From: an uncultured Nitrospinaceae bacterium
GTDB taxonomy: Bacteria > Nitrospinota > Nitrospinia > Nitrospinales > VA-1
Length of the DNA: 5,212 nucleotides
Assembly (NCBI GenBank): GCA_905182935.1
Contig: CAJJDL010000144.1
Coordinates: forward strand, 1-5,212
Direction of reading: 5' to 3'
Part shown: in pieces, positions 1-5,212 of the stretch
Layout of the letters: each line of letters begins with the position of its first letter
Position numbering within the stretch: the first letter of the stretch is position 1
Position numbers and translations under genes: made by a program
Notes under the pieces: generated by a model
Databases searched by the model: none
What the model was told of the DNA's origin: nothing
What the model saw: only the letters and a program-made list of their open reading frames with translations

Positions 1-344
1 ATAATTTTTTCTGAGTGAATGCCATACATAATATCGTTACCGATGTCGGTGATAAGAGCTATTATTTGTTGATTTGGTTTTCTTATTTTTTGTATAGATT
101 CAAGAATGCCACAATTAATAATGGGTGGATAGGTCGTGTTGAATATTCCACCTCGACAGAGGTATCCTCTTCCTGGGCCCATAGCATGAATAAAAGTAGC
201 TTTTCTTGGGTGGATGCATCGTTTAATAGAAAGGTTTAATCCGTAATAAGATCGAGCAAGGTTACTTGCACCGAATAAAATGAATAGTACTGGGTTTTGT
301 TTTTGGTCTGAGTTTAAATTAGTTAGAGAATGTTGAAAGGACAT
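1..344 (-). CDS. SGNH-hydrolase-like protein, N-terminal 114 residues (cut by left edge)
   Basis: This frame stays open from an ATG at 344 to the window edge, giving 114 residues with no stop. It shows the layout of an SGNH/GDSL esterase-like fold. A beta strand runs into FGASNLARS (residues 24-32), where block I would sit, with Ser27 as the candidate nucleophile. A glycine-rich GPGRGY (56-61) lies near the block II position. A second strand runs into TDIGNDIMYG (99-108), whose G-x-N-D (Gly102-Asn103-Asp104) matches block III. Block V, with the catalytic Asp and His, would lie beyond the edge. I recall a family of uncharacterised bacterial proteins with this GASN and TD(I/V)GND pattern; its substrate is unknown to me. 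The ATG at 344 is the only usable start, because an in-frame TAG lies just after the ftsK stop and no ATG, GTG or TTG intervenes. Its Shine-Dalgarno match is weak (GAG, 9 bases upstream). No signal peptide is visible. It follows ftsK by 40 bases and is probably co-transcribed with it. Confidence 0.8.
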   Translation of the reverse strand, partial: MSFQHSLTNLNSDQKQNPVLFILFGASNLARSYYGLNLSIKRCIHPRKATFIHAMGPGRGYLCRGGIFNTTYPPIINCGILESIQKIRKPNQQIIALITDIGNDIMYGIHSEKI

Positions 345-358
345 GTGAGTGATCTCAT
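323..358 (-). other. possible 11-residue leader ORF overlapping the SGNH-like start
   Basis: An ATG at 358-356 sits 6 bases after a GAGG core (365-368), a better ribosome site than the one in front of the SGNH-like ATG at 344. It would encode MRSLTCPFNIL and stop at 325-323, 19 bases inside the SGNH-like gene in another frame. Ribosomes ending there could restart at, or compete with, the real start. It is too short to judge as a gene on its own and may be chance. Confidence 0.2.
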
Positions 359-363
359 GCTTT

Positions 364-378
364 GCCTCTCTGAGAGGC
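364..378 (-). promoter_or_regulatory. perfect palindrome covering a ribosome-binding site between ftsK and the SGNH-like gene
   Basis: The sequence GCCTCTCTGAGAGGC is a perfect inverted repeat with 7-base arms around a single central base; as RNA it could form about 6 GC-rich pairs with a 3-base loop. In the minus-strand transcript its 3' arm (GAGAGGC) contains the only good Shine-Dalgarno-like stretch in the gap, so folding would hide that site. No T run follows, so it does not look like an intrinsic terminator. It could limit translation of the downstream gene, protect the ftsK mRNA end, or bind a protein. Confidence 0.5.
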
Positions 379-384
379 GACTAA

Positions 385-2718
385 TTATTCAACAGAAATA
401 GGGTTGACGTAAATTTCGCGAGGTCGAACACCATCTGAAGGGCCGACAACCCCATCTCGTTGCATCATTTCTATGATACTTGCGGCTCGATTGTAGCCTA
501 TTCTTAATCTTCTTTGTATATAAGAAATAGAGGCTTGTCGATCTTTTGCGACTAAAGCCAATGCTTCGTCATATCTGTCATCGTATTCCTCTTTTTCCTC
601 AGATTTTTCTTTTCCCGTTATAGCAACTTCAAAAATTTCTTCTTTATAGGTTGGTTTTTTTTGTTCCTTAATAAAATTTATAATTTTTTCGATTTCGTCA
701 GCACTCACCATTGCCCCGTGAATACGTAAATGTCGATGTGTTCCTGGAGGCATAAACAACATATCTCCTTTCCCTAAAAGTTTTTCGGCACCCATAGAAT
801 CGAGGATAGTTCGAGAATCAACTCGAGAAGTTACTTTGTAGGATATCCGAGAGGGGAAATTTGCTTTAATAATCCCAGTTAAAACATCAACTGATGGGCG
901 TTGTGTGGCAACAATTAGATGAATTCCCGACGCGCGTGCCATTTGAGCGAGCCGAGTAAGAGCTTCTTCTACTCCCTTAGAAGCGACCATCATAAGATCA
1001 GCCAGTTCATCGATTACGATTAAGATATAGGGTAGTTTTTCTGGAGGTTTTATAGGCTTATCGCTTTCATCGATAGATTCTTCGAATTCTATTTCGTGAG
1101 GTTTAACACTTTTTATATTCTCTTTTTCCCACTGCCGAAGGTTTTTTTCGTATTCTTTGCGTTCTTTTTCCATTTTTAAATTAAACGCACTTATATTACG
1201 AACTCCTATTTCCGCCATTAGTTTATATCGATTTTCCATTTCCTGCACAGCCCAAGCTAGAGCAGCAGCAGCCTTTTTTGGGTTTGTTACAACAGGTGAA
1301 ATAAGATGAGGGATTCCATCAAAAATTGATAGTTCCAGCATTTTTGGATCAACCATTATCATTTTTACTTCATCAGGTGTGGCATTGAGAAGAATACTGC
1401 AGATCATCGCGTTTAACCCTACACTTTTCCCAGACCCGGTAGAACCAGCCATCAAAAGATGAGGTATCGTTGCAAGATCCTGAACTACAGGGTCACCGAT
1501 ACCATCTTTGCCTATTACCATCGTTAATTTAGATGTAGATTCAACAAATTCTTTTGAAGTCATTATTTCTTTGAACGAAACAACCTCTTTTCTAATATTA
1601 GGGATTTCGATACCGACCACAGGCTTTCCAGGCACCGGTGCAAGAATACGTAAACTCAGTGCGCGCATTGCTAATGCAAGATCGTCGCTCAATGCAAGAA
1701 TTCTACTAACTTTGATTCCCGGAGCGGGTTCAAATTCATACAAAGTGATTACTGGTCCAGGAAGAACTTGGACTACTTTACCTTCTACACCAAAGTCAGC
1801 TAGTTTACGTTCCAGGATGGAAGTACTTATAAGAATTTCTTCTTTCATTTTTTCTGAATATTCTACGGGTAAAGGGTCGTTTAGCAAACTGACAGATGGA
1901 ATTTGGTAATCACCACTTTCAGAATTAGGCTTCAGACCTTCAGCTACAATAAATTCAGTATTTGTTTTCTTTTTAGGAGGGACAATGTAAGGACCATGAT
2001 CTAATAGTTGTGTTGATGCAGGAGGTTTTTCTCTAGTTATAATCAGTGGTTCTGATTTAGATATTTTTTCAGACTCTCCTTTGGCTACTTTAGAAGCTTC
2101 TCGAAAAGTATTTACACAATCGCTACACGCTATTTTAAAACTATTAAAAAGTCGTGATAATTTTCCAGCACTGGCCCCTAAAAATCTACCTGCTGATTCG
2201 AGCATGGAATTAACAGTTTTGCCTGTTATTGCAATGAGTGAAATAAAAATCATGGTAGTTAGAAACATCGTGGCACCAACAGTACTAAACCACATGACAA
2301 GAAATCTTCCTAGAGTTTCGCCGATGAGTCCCCCTACCTGAATAGATTCTTTAAAAATAGGGTCAGTGTCCAATTGAACCGCAGTTAAAGAACATAATCC
2401 TATGAGTAAAAATATTCCAGAACCCAAACGGAGTGGCCAGTGACTGAATTCTTTTCCCCTCACGCAAGCCCATCCCAGAATAAGTGTTATAAGGGGGAAG
2501 AAAAATGCGCCGCTTCCAAAAAGCTGTACAAGGCTATCCGAAATATAAGCACCAACTAATCCTCCTGAGTTAGTGACCTCAGCTTGTTCAGAAAGAGCAG
2601 TGTTCATTGATGAATCTGCCGGAAAATATGTAATCAAAGATACAATGGCGAATAAGGAAAAGGCTAGAACTGCTATTCCTAGGAAATCTCGAATAAAGAT
2701 AGGACTTTTTTCACTCAT
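385..2718 (-). CDS. ftsK: DNA translocase FtsK/SpoIIIE family
   Basis: This is a septum-anchored, ATP-driven motor that pumps double-stranded DNA at division and, in the known systems, aligns chromosome ends and activates XerCD at dif. It is full length at 777 residues. The N terminus has about four membrane segments (roughly 11-32, 68-87, 97-116 and 139-165), then a hydrophilic linker to about 282. The alpha domain follows, with LPGPVITLYEFEPAPGIKVS at 319-338. The RecA-like beta domain carries Walker A GSTGSGKS (425-432, Lys431) and Walker B ILIVIDELAD (565-574, Asp570 and Glu571), then the conserved VATQRPSVDVLTGIIKANFP (603-622) and DSRTILD (634-640). The C-terminal winged-helix gamma domain (about 712-777) has RIGYNRAA at 739-746, the region that reads polar KOPS sites in E. 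coli. A lysine- and glutamate-rich stretch (about 514-562) before Walker B is somewhat longer than in E. coli. The start is supported by AGGA (2727-2730) eight bases upstream. The ATG overlaps the nadB stop as ATGA, so the two are probably co-translated. It ends at TAA 385-387. Confidence 0.97.
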   Translation of the reverse strand: MSEKSPIFIRDFLGIAVLAFSLFAIVSLITYFPADSSMNTALSEQAEVTNSGGLVGAYISDSLVQLFGSGAFFFPLITLILGWACVRGKEFSHWPLRLGSGIFLLIGLCSLTAVQLDTDPIFKESIQVGGLIGETLGRFLVMWFSTVGATMFLTTMIFISLIAITGKTVNSMLESAGRFLGASAGKLSRLFNSFKIACSDCVNTFREASKVAKGESEKISKSEPLIITREKPPASTQLLDHGPYIVPPKKKTNTEFIVAEGLKPNSESGDYQIPSVSLLNDPLPVEYSEKMKEEILISTSILERKLADFGVEGKVVQVLPGPVITLYEFEPAPGIKVSRILALSDDLALAMRALSLRILAPVPGKPVVGIEIPNIRKEVVSFKEIMTSKEFVESTSKLTMVIGKDGIGDPVVQDLATIPHLLMAGSTGSGKSVGLNAMICSILLNATPDEVKMIMVDPKMLELSIFDGIPHLISPVVTNPKKAAAALAWAVQEMENRYKLMAEIGVRNISAFNLKMEKERKEYEKNLRQWEKENIKSVKPHEIEFEESIDESDKPIKPPEKLPYILIVIDELADLMMVASKGVEEALTRLAQMARASGIHLIVATQRPSVDVLTGIIKANFPSRISYKVTSRVDSRTILDSMGAEKLLGKGDMLFMPPGTHRHLRIHGAMVSADEIEKIINFIKEQKKPTYKEEIFEVAITGKEKSEEKEEYDDRYDEALALVAKDRQASISYIQRRLRIGYNRAASIIEMMQRDGVVGPSDGVRPREIYVNPISVE

Positions 2719-4367
2719 GATATGTTTCCTATAGAGGTTTGGGTTACTGATCGACGAGTAGTATCTTGAAGTATGGTATCTTTTTTCCAGTTATTATCAG
2801 TTTTTGGATAGTCTAGAGTAAAGTGAAGCCCGCGGCTTTCTTTGCGTTGTAACGCTCCCATGATAATCAAGTGGGCAGTGAGAGCAATATTTCTCAATTC
2901 CAGAGTATTTTTGGTAATTGTGAAATTCCAATAATATTCTTTGATTTCATCCAGAAGCAATTTAATGCGCCTTTCAGCTCGAAAAAGTCTTTTGTCTGAT
3001 CGCACAATGCCGACATAATTCCACATGATCCGTCTAATTTCTTCCCAGTTATGCGATACAACAACAGATTCATCACTATCTACGGCGTTTCCACAATCCC
3101 AACTAGGTATATCTAGGTGCATAGGACTCTTGAAATTTTTAGCTTTTAATAATAAAGCAGCCTTGGATACGGCTCTATTTGATAATACAAGCCCTTCCAA
3201 TAGCGAGTTCGATGCCAGTCTATTCGCTCCATGTAGCCCAGAATAGCAAACTTCTCCACTAGCAAAAAGATTGCGGATATTTGTTTGACCGTTGAGATCA
3301 ACTAACACTCCTCCACAGGTGTAATGAGCAGCCGGTACTACGGGGATGGGCTTATCAACCATATCAAATCCGAACTTTAAGCAAGTTTGGTAGATATTTG
3401 GAAAGCGTTCACGAGTGCGGTAACCTTCTATATGAGTAGTGTCTAAATAGACGCAATCGTCACCACTTTTTTTCATTTCATGATCTATAGCACGGGCAAC
3501 AACATCTCGAGGTGCAAGACATCCCATAGAATGGTAGTTTTCCATGAAAGTCGTCCCATCTTTTAACCGCAAAATACCACCTTCGCCACGAACGGTCTCG
3601 GAAATTAAAAATGATTTTGCTTGAGGGTGGTACAGACAGGTTGGATGAAATTGGATAAACTCCATGTTTGCTATTTTAGCACCCGCACGGTAAGCAGCAG
3701 CGATTCCATCTCCTGTAGCGGTATCTGGGTTTGATGTGTAAAGGTACACTTTTCCAGCACCTCCGCTAGCCAATAGAGTGATTTTACTAAGAAAAGTTTT
3801 TACTTGATTTGTCTTTACATCAAGAATATATGCTCCAAGTGCTTCGTCCTTAGAACTTCCTGGCTCTATCTTAGAATCCAACCTCCCAAGTGTAATATGG
3901 TCAATCAGCATATGGTGAGGAAATACCTCAATATTTTTTTGGCTATTAATAGCCTCAATCATGGTAAGTTCGATTTCGCGCCCAGTGAGGTCGTTAGCAT
4001 GAAGAATTCTATTTTTAGAGTGACCTCCTTCTCGGCTTAGATGGTAACCTTCTCCGCGAATGCGAGTGAACTGAACACCCAACTCAATTAGCTCTCTTAC
4101 CCGGGCAGGCCCTTCTTTACATATTATACGGACAACGTCTTCACGGCATAATCCACGACCTGCTTCTATGGTGTCTTTCGCATGAAGTTCAAAAGAATCA
4201 TCATCGGTCATTACGGACGCAATACCTCCTTGTGCATACAAAGTTGCGGATTCGTCTAGGTTGTCTTTGCTAACAATTGCTACCGAACCAAACTGTGAAG
4301 CTTTAAGAGCAAATGTTAGTCCAGCGATTCCGCTGCCTATAACTAAAAAGTCTTTTTCAATCAACAT
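2715..4367 (-). CDS. nadB: L-aspartate oxidase NadB
   Basis: A cytoplasmic FAD enzyme that oxidises L-aspartate to iminoaspartate, using oxygen or fumarate as acceptor; quinolinate synthase NadA then uses the product in de novo NAD synthesis. The protein has 550 residues, close to the 540 of E. coli. The FAD dinucleotide fold opens with DFLVIGSGIAGL (6-17, GxGxxG at 11-16), followed by YAQGGIASV (44-52) and REGGHS (112-117). Active-site signatures of the family are present: His241 in QFHPT, Arg287 in APRDVVARAID, and His348 in PAAHYTCGG. GLHGANRLASNSLLEGLV (378-394 region) is the conserved C-terminal FAD contact. The last third is the helical domain ending in LHFTLDYP. These signatures favour NadB over fumarate reductase or succinate dehydrogenase flavoproteins, and no iron-sulfur subunit is adjacent. 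The ATG at 4367 lies directly before the FAD motif and has no Shine-Dalgarno sequence; a strong promoter ends just upstream, so the mRNA is probably leaderless. nadA and nadC are not in the window. Confidence 0.96.
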   Translation of the reverse strand: MLIEKDFLVIGSGIAGLTFALKASQFGSVAIVSKDNLDESATLYAQGGIASVMTDDDSFELHAKDTIEAGRGLCREDVVRIICKEGPARVRELIELGVQFTRIRGEGYHLSREGGHSKNRILHANDLTGREIELTMIEAINSQKNIEVFPHHMLIDHITLGRLDSKIEPGSSKDEALGAYILDVKTNQVKTFLSKITLLASGGAGKVYLYTSNPDTATGDGIAAAYRAGAKIANMEFIQFHPTCLYHPQAKSFLISETVRGEGGILRLKDGTTFMENYHSMGCLAPRDVVARAIDHEMKKSGDDCVYLDTTHIEGYRTRERFPNIYQTCLKFGFDMVDKPIPVVPAAHYTCGGVLVDLNGQTNIRNLFASGEVCYSGLHGANRLASNSLLEGLVLSNRAVSKAALLLKAKNFKSPMHLDIPSWDCGNAVDSDESVVVSHNWEEIRRIMWNYVGIVRSDKRLFRAERRIKLLLDEIKEYYWNFTITKNTLELRNIALTAHLIIMGALQRKESRGLHFTLDYPKTDNNWKKDTILQDTTRRSVTQTSIGNIS

Positions 4368-4374
4368 GAGTTAC

Positions 4375-4403
4375 ATTATAGGTAGTTTGTCCTTTGTTTT
4401 CAA
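4375..4403 (-). promoter_or_regulatory. sigma-70-type promoter of nadB, predicting a leaderless mRNA
   Basis: On the minus strand TTGAAA (4403-4398; five of six bases match TTGACA) and a perfect TATAAT (4380-4375) are separated by exactly 17 bases. Transcription should begin about seven bases after the -10 box, at 4368 or 4367; 4367 is the A of the nadB ATG and the nearest purine to the expected site. There is no AGGAG-like element between promoter and start, which agrees with a leaderless start. This promoter probably drives nadB, ftsK and the SGNH-like gene. Confidence 0.75.
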
Positions 4404-4473
4404 TAGGATAATTAGCGACGGTAAATTTCTGCATCATTGTAGGTTAAAAGGTATTCCTGAAGTATGTGAATAG

Positions 4474-4492
4474 AAAAAAAGTCGTTAGGACT
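4474..4492 (-). terminator. weak terminator-like hairpin downstream of the pilin gene
   Basis: In the minus-strand transcript AGTC and GACT can pair around a 5-base loop (plus-strand arms 4489-4492 and 4480-4483), followed by a run of seven Us (4480-4474, its first base shared with the stem). The stem is only four pairs, so this is a weak intrinsic terminator at best. It lies about 120 bases after the pilin stop and about 70 bases before the nadB promoter, where the pilin transcript would be expected to end. Confidence 0.25.
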
Positions 4493-4545
4493 AAAAAAAA
4501 TAGAAAATAAAATAGATCAATGCTTCGGGAAGGTGTATTGCCAAG

Positions 4546-4562
4546 GCTGCTAAAAAAGCAGC
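4546..4562 (-). repeat. hairpin with a T-rich loop in the pilin-nadB gap
   Basis: GCTGCT and AGCAGC form a perfect 6-base inverted repeat around a 5-base loop (TTTTT on the minus strand). It begins about 50 bases after the pilin stop. No U run follows on the minus strand, so it is not a standard intrinsic terminator, but it could stabilise the 3' end of the pilin mRNA. The rest of this 243-base gap holds the nadB promoter and A/T runs; I see no RNA gene or convincing ORF in it. Confidence 0.35.
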
Positions 4563-4610
4563 ACAAATGCCTAATAACAAATTAATATGTAGATTGAGTT
4601 ATTTATCGCG

Positions 4611-4991
4611 TTAACGGATATTACCGTTTAGGTCAATAGAATAGGTTTGTTTGCTACTATTGTGCTTAGCAGTAGCTTGAAATTCAGCTTTGGTATCTTT
4701 ACCTAAAGAAATACCAATAGCTATATTGGGTGATTGAATGTAACCATTAGAAATTTCTTTAGCGATATCAAGCGAGCATCGTGCGCTACTGTCGTTTTCC
4801 CAATATGTTTTGCAGGCTAAAAAAATATTTTCTAGATTTTTTTTTGCATCTCTATCATAAATCCGCTGGTTATAATTTTTTAATTGAGGAATCGCTATGG
4901 CAGCTAAAGCGCCAAAGATTAGCATAATAATTAATAACTCTAAGAAGCTAAATCCGGCTACACTTTTTCTATGGGTCAACTTCATTGGCAT
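4611..4991 (-). CDS. type IV pilin precursor (PilA-like, class III signal)
   Basis: A 126-residue prepilin. A 13-residue leader rich in basic residues ends in Gly13. Prepilin peptidase (PilD) would cut between Gly13 and Phe14 and N-methylate Phe14. The mature start FSFLELLIIMLIFGALAAIA has Glu at +5 (Glu18), the hallmark residue for filament assembly, within the hydrophobic N-terminal helix (14-34). The soluble part is short and has two cysteines, Cys60 and Cys72, with spacing suited to one small disulfide loop, then a beta-rich end finishing SIDLNGNIR. I recall single-domain pilins in deltaproteobacteria and Nitrospinota with the same ACK-x-YW and later Cys pattern, and a similar FxATAKHN region, so a major or minor type IVa pilin is more likely than a type II secretion pseudopilin. 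The first ATG is chosen because AGGAG (5001-5005) is nine bases upstream; a second ATG two codons later is possible. No pilus motor, secretin or peptidase gene is nearby. Confidence 0.9.
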   Translation of the reverse strand: MPMKLTHRKSVAGFSFLELLIIMLIFGALAAIAIPQLKNYNQRIYDRDAKKNLENIFLACKTYWENDSSARCSLDIAKEISNGYIQSPNIAIGISLGKDTKAEFQATAKHNSSKQTYSIDLNGNIR

Positions 4992-5000
4992 GCCCTAATT

Positions 5001-5005
5001 CTCCT
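5001..5005 (-). promoter_or_regulatory. ribosome-binding site of the pilin gene
   Basis: AGGAG on the minus strand lies nine bases before the ATG at 4991 and 15 bases before the next in-frame ATG at 4985, so it favours the first start. Confidence 0.75.
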
Positions 5006-5034
5006 AATCCAATCAACTTGTAATAAATAGTTAT

Positions 5035-5059
5035 AAAAAACTTATCACTATGGTAGTGA
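5035..5059 (-). terminator. terminator-like hairpin in the pilin leader (possible attenuator)
   Basis: On the minus strand TCACTA-CCA-TAGTGA forms a perfect 6-base inverted repeat (5059-5045), followed by TAAG and six Ts (5040-5035). This resembles a weak intrinsic terminator placed between the candidate pilin promoters and the pilin ribosome site. It could attenuate pilin transcription, or end a transcript entering from the right. The stem is not GC-rich, so its strength is doubtful; the same repeat could equally be a protein-binding site. Confidence 0.35.
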
Positions 5060-5067
5060 CTAGTAAT

Positions 5068-5081
5068 AGAGTGTTCACTCT
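5068..5081. repeat. operator-like inverted repeat AGAGTG-TT-CACTCT
   Basis: A perfect 6-base inverted repeat with a 2-base centre. It covers the predicted start site (about 5081) of the nearer pilin promoter and lies between the pilin gene and the possible plus-strand gene. Its half-site shares the AGTG/CACT core with the repeat at 5045-5059, and the two centres are about 22 bases apart, close to two DNA turns. That is the arrangement expected of paired repressor sites, but no cognate regulator is visible. Confidence 0.4.
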
Positions 5082-5087
5082 GATTAA

Positions 5088-5117
5088 AGTATAAGATAAT
5101 TCAGAGAATAAGGTGAA
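5088..5117 (-). promoter_or_regulatory. candidate proximal pilin promoter
   Basis: TATACT (5093-5088) is a good -10 box on the minus strand. The best -35 partner is TTCACC (5117-5112, four of six matches) at an 18-base spacing. Transcription would start near 5081, an A on the minus strand, leaving a leader of about 90 bases before the pilin ATG. Confidence 0.4.
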
Positions 5118-5133
5118 AAATTATTAAAGTCAA
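5105..5133 (-). promoter_or_regulatory. candidate distal pilin promoter
   Basis: TTGACT (5133-5128, five of six matches) and TATTCT (5110-5105, four of six) are separated by exactly 17 bases on the minus strand, predicting a start near 5098. The -35 box would lie inside the possible plus-strand coding frame that begins at about 5123. I saw no sigma-54 GG/GC pair here, although many pilin genes use sigma-54. Confidence 0.45.
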
Positions 5134-5212
5134 CGATTCTCAGGGTAGTCTTTTAGCTATTGTAGATTTAAATGGTAACGTAGATAAGTCTAATTTTTTT
5201 TGGCAATATTTT
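5123..5212 (+). CDS. possible start of an unknown protein, no ordinary start codon (cut by right edge)
   Basis: From an ATT at 5123 the plus strand stays open for 30 codons to the edge, reading like a normal soluble protein (for example VNDSQGSLLAIVDLNGNVD). A Shine-Dalgarno-like AAGGTGA (5110-5116) lies six bases before the ATT, but no ATG, GTG or TTG occurs in frame, and TGA at 5114 closes the frame upstream. Either this is a rare AUU start as in infC, or an extra A in the run at 5116-5120 has broken a frame that would begin with the GTG at 5113 (MKIIKVND), or the ORF is chance. It would be divergent from the pilin gene. I do not recognise it. Confidence 0.35.
   Translation, partial: MKVNDSQGSLLAIVDLNGNVDKSNFFWQYF

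Noticed and set aside
15..239. Plus-strand ORF of 74 codons at the left edge
   Set aside because: It is the antisense of the SGNH-like gene, whose minus-strand product has recognisable motifs; the plus-strand product shows none.
1032..1185. Charged, coiled-coil-like stretch before the FtsK Walker B motif as a new inserted domain
   Set aside because: E. coli FtsK has a loop of about 34 residues at the same place, so the roughly 49 residues here are a modest length difference in a variable loop and not a separate domain.
1508..2341. Two plus-strand ORFs (133 and 86 codons) within this stretch
   Set aside because: Both lie wholly inside ftsK on the opposite strand and overlap its conserved alpha domain or membrane and linker regions; no ribosome site or family resemblance supports them.
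2894..4040. Short ORFs of 60 to 78 codons on either strand inside nadB
   Set aside because: They are shadows of the NadB frame, which carries intact catalytic and FAD motifs throughout.
4261..4473. Plus-strand ORF of 70 codons crossing the nadB start into the gap
   Set aside because: More than half is antisense to the NadB FAD motif, the rest covers the nadB promoter, and the product resembles nothing I know.
4992..5212. Sigma-54 promoter for the pilin gene
   Set aside because: I looked for the GG and GC pair with the proper spacing on the minus strand and found none, while sigma-70-like boxes are present.
1..5212. KOPS-like octamers, a dif site or a replication origin linked to ftsK
   Set aside because: I found no GGGNAGGG-type octamer and no dif-like 28-base site by eye, and no cluster of DnaA boxes; an exact motif scan could still find degenerate forms.

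Overview
The window is AT-rich and gene-dense. Four protein genes lie on the minus strand and read right to left: a type IV pilin precursor, L-aspartate oxidase (nadB), the DNA translocase ftsK, and the N-terminal part of an SGNH-hydrolase-like protein cut by the left edge. A possible fifth gene on the plus strand is cut by the right edge. I see no rRNA, tRNA, CRISPR array, insertion sequence or integrase. From memory of the families, the FtsK core, NadB and the pilin look most like those of deltaproteobacterial or related lineages (Desulfobacterota, SAR324, Nitrospinota type), with unusually AT-rich DNA. That placement is an inference from residue patterns and was not tested by a search.

Layout. 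At 1-344 is the start of an SGNH-like protein. At 345-384 is a short gap holding a perfect palindrome. ftsK is at 385-2718 and nadB at 2715-4367; their ends overlap by four bases (ATGA), so they are probably translationally coupled. The 243-base gap at 4368-4610 holds a near-consensus sigma-70 promoter for nadB placed so close to the start codon that the mRNA should be leaderless, plus T-rich hairpins that may end the pilin transcript. The pilin gene is at 4611-4991. At 4992-5122 is a probable divergent control region with a good pilin ribosome site, two candidate promoters, two inverted repeats with related half-sites about two helical turns apart, and a terminator-like hairpin in the pilin leader. 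From 5123 to the edge there may be a plus-strand reading frame with no ordinary start codon.

How they fit. nadB, ftsK and the SGNH-like gene look like one operon driven by the nadB promoter, joining NAD synthesis, chromosome segregation at division and an unknown esterase-like activity. The pilin is a separate unit with its own promoter, and no pilus assembly gene is present here. All four main genes are intact or simply cut by the edge. No obviously new multi-gene system is visible. The most unusual signals are regulatory: the leaderless nadB start, the palindrome that covers a ribosome site before the SGNH-like gene, and the layered pilin leader.
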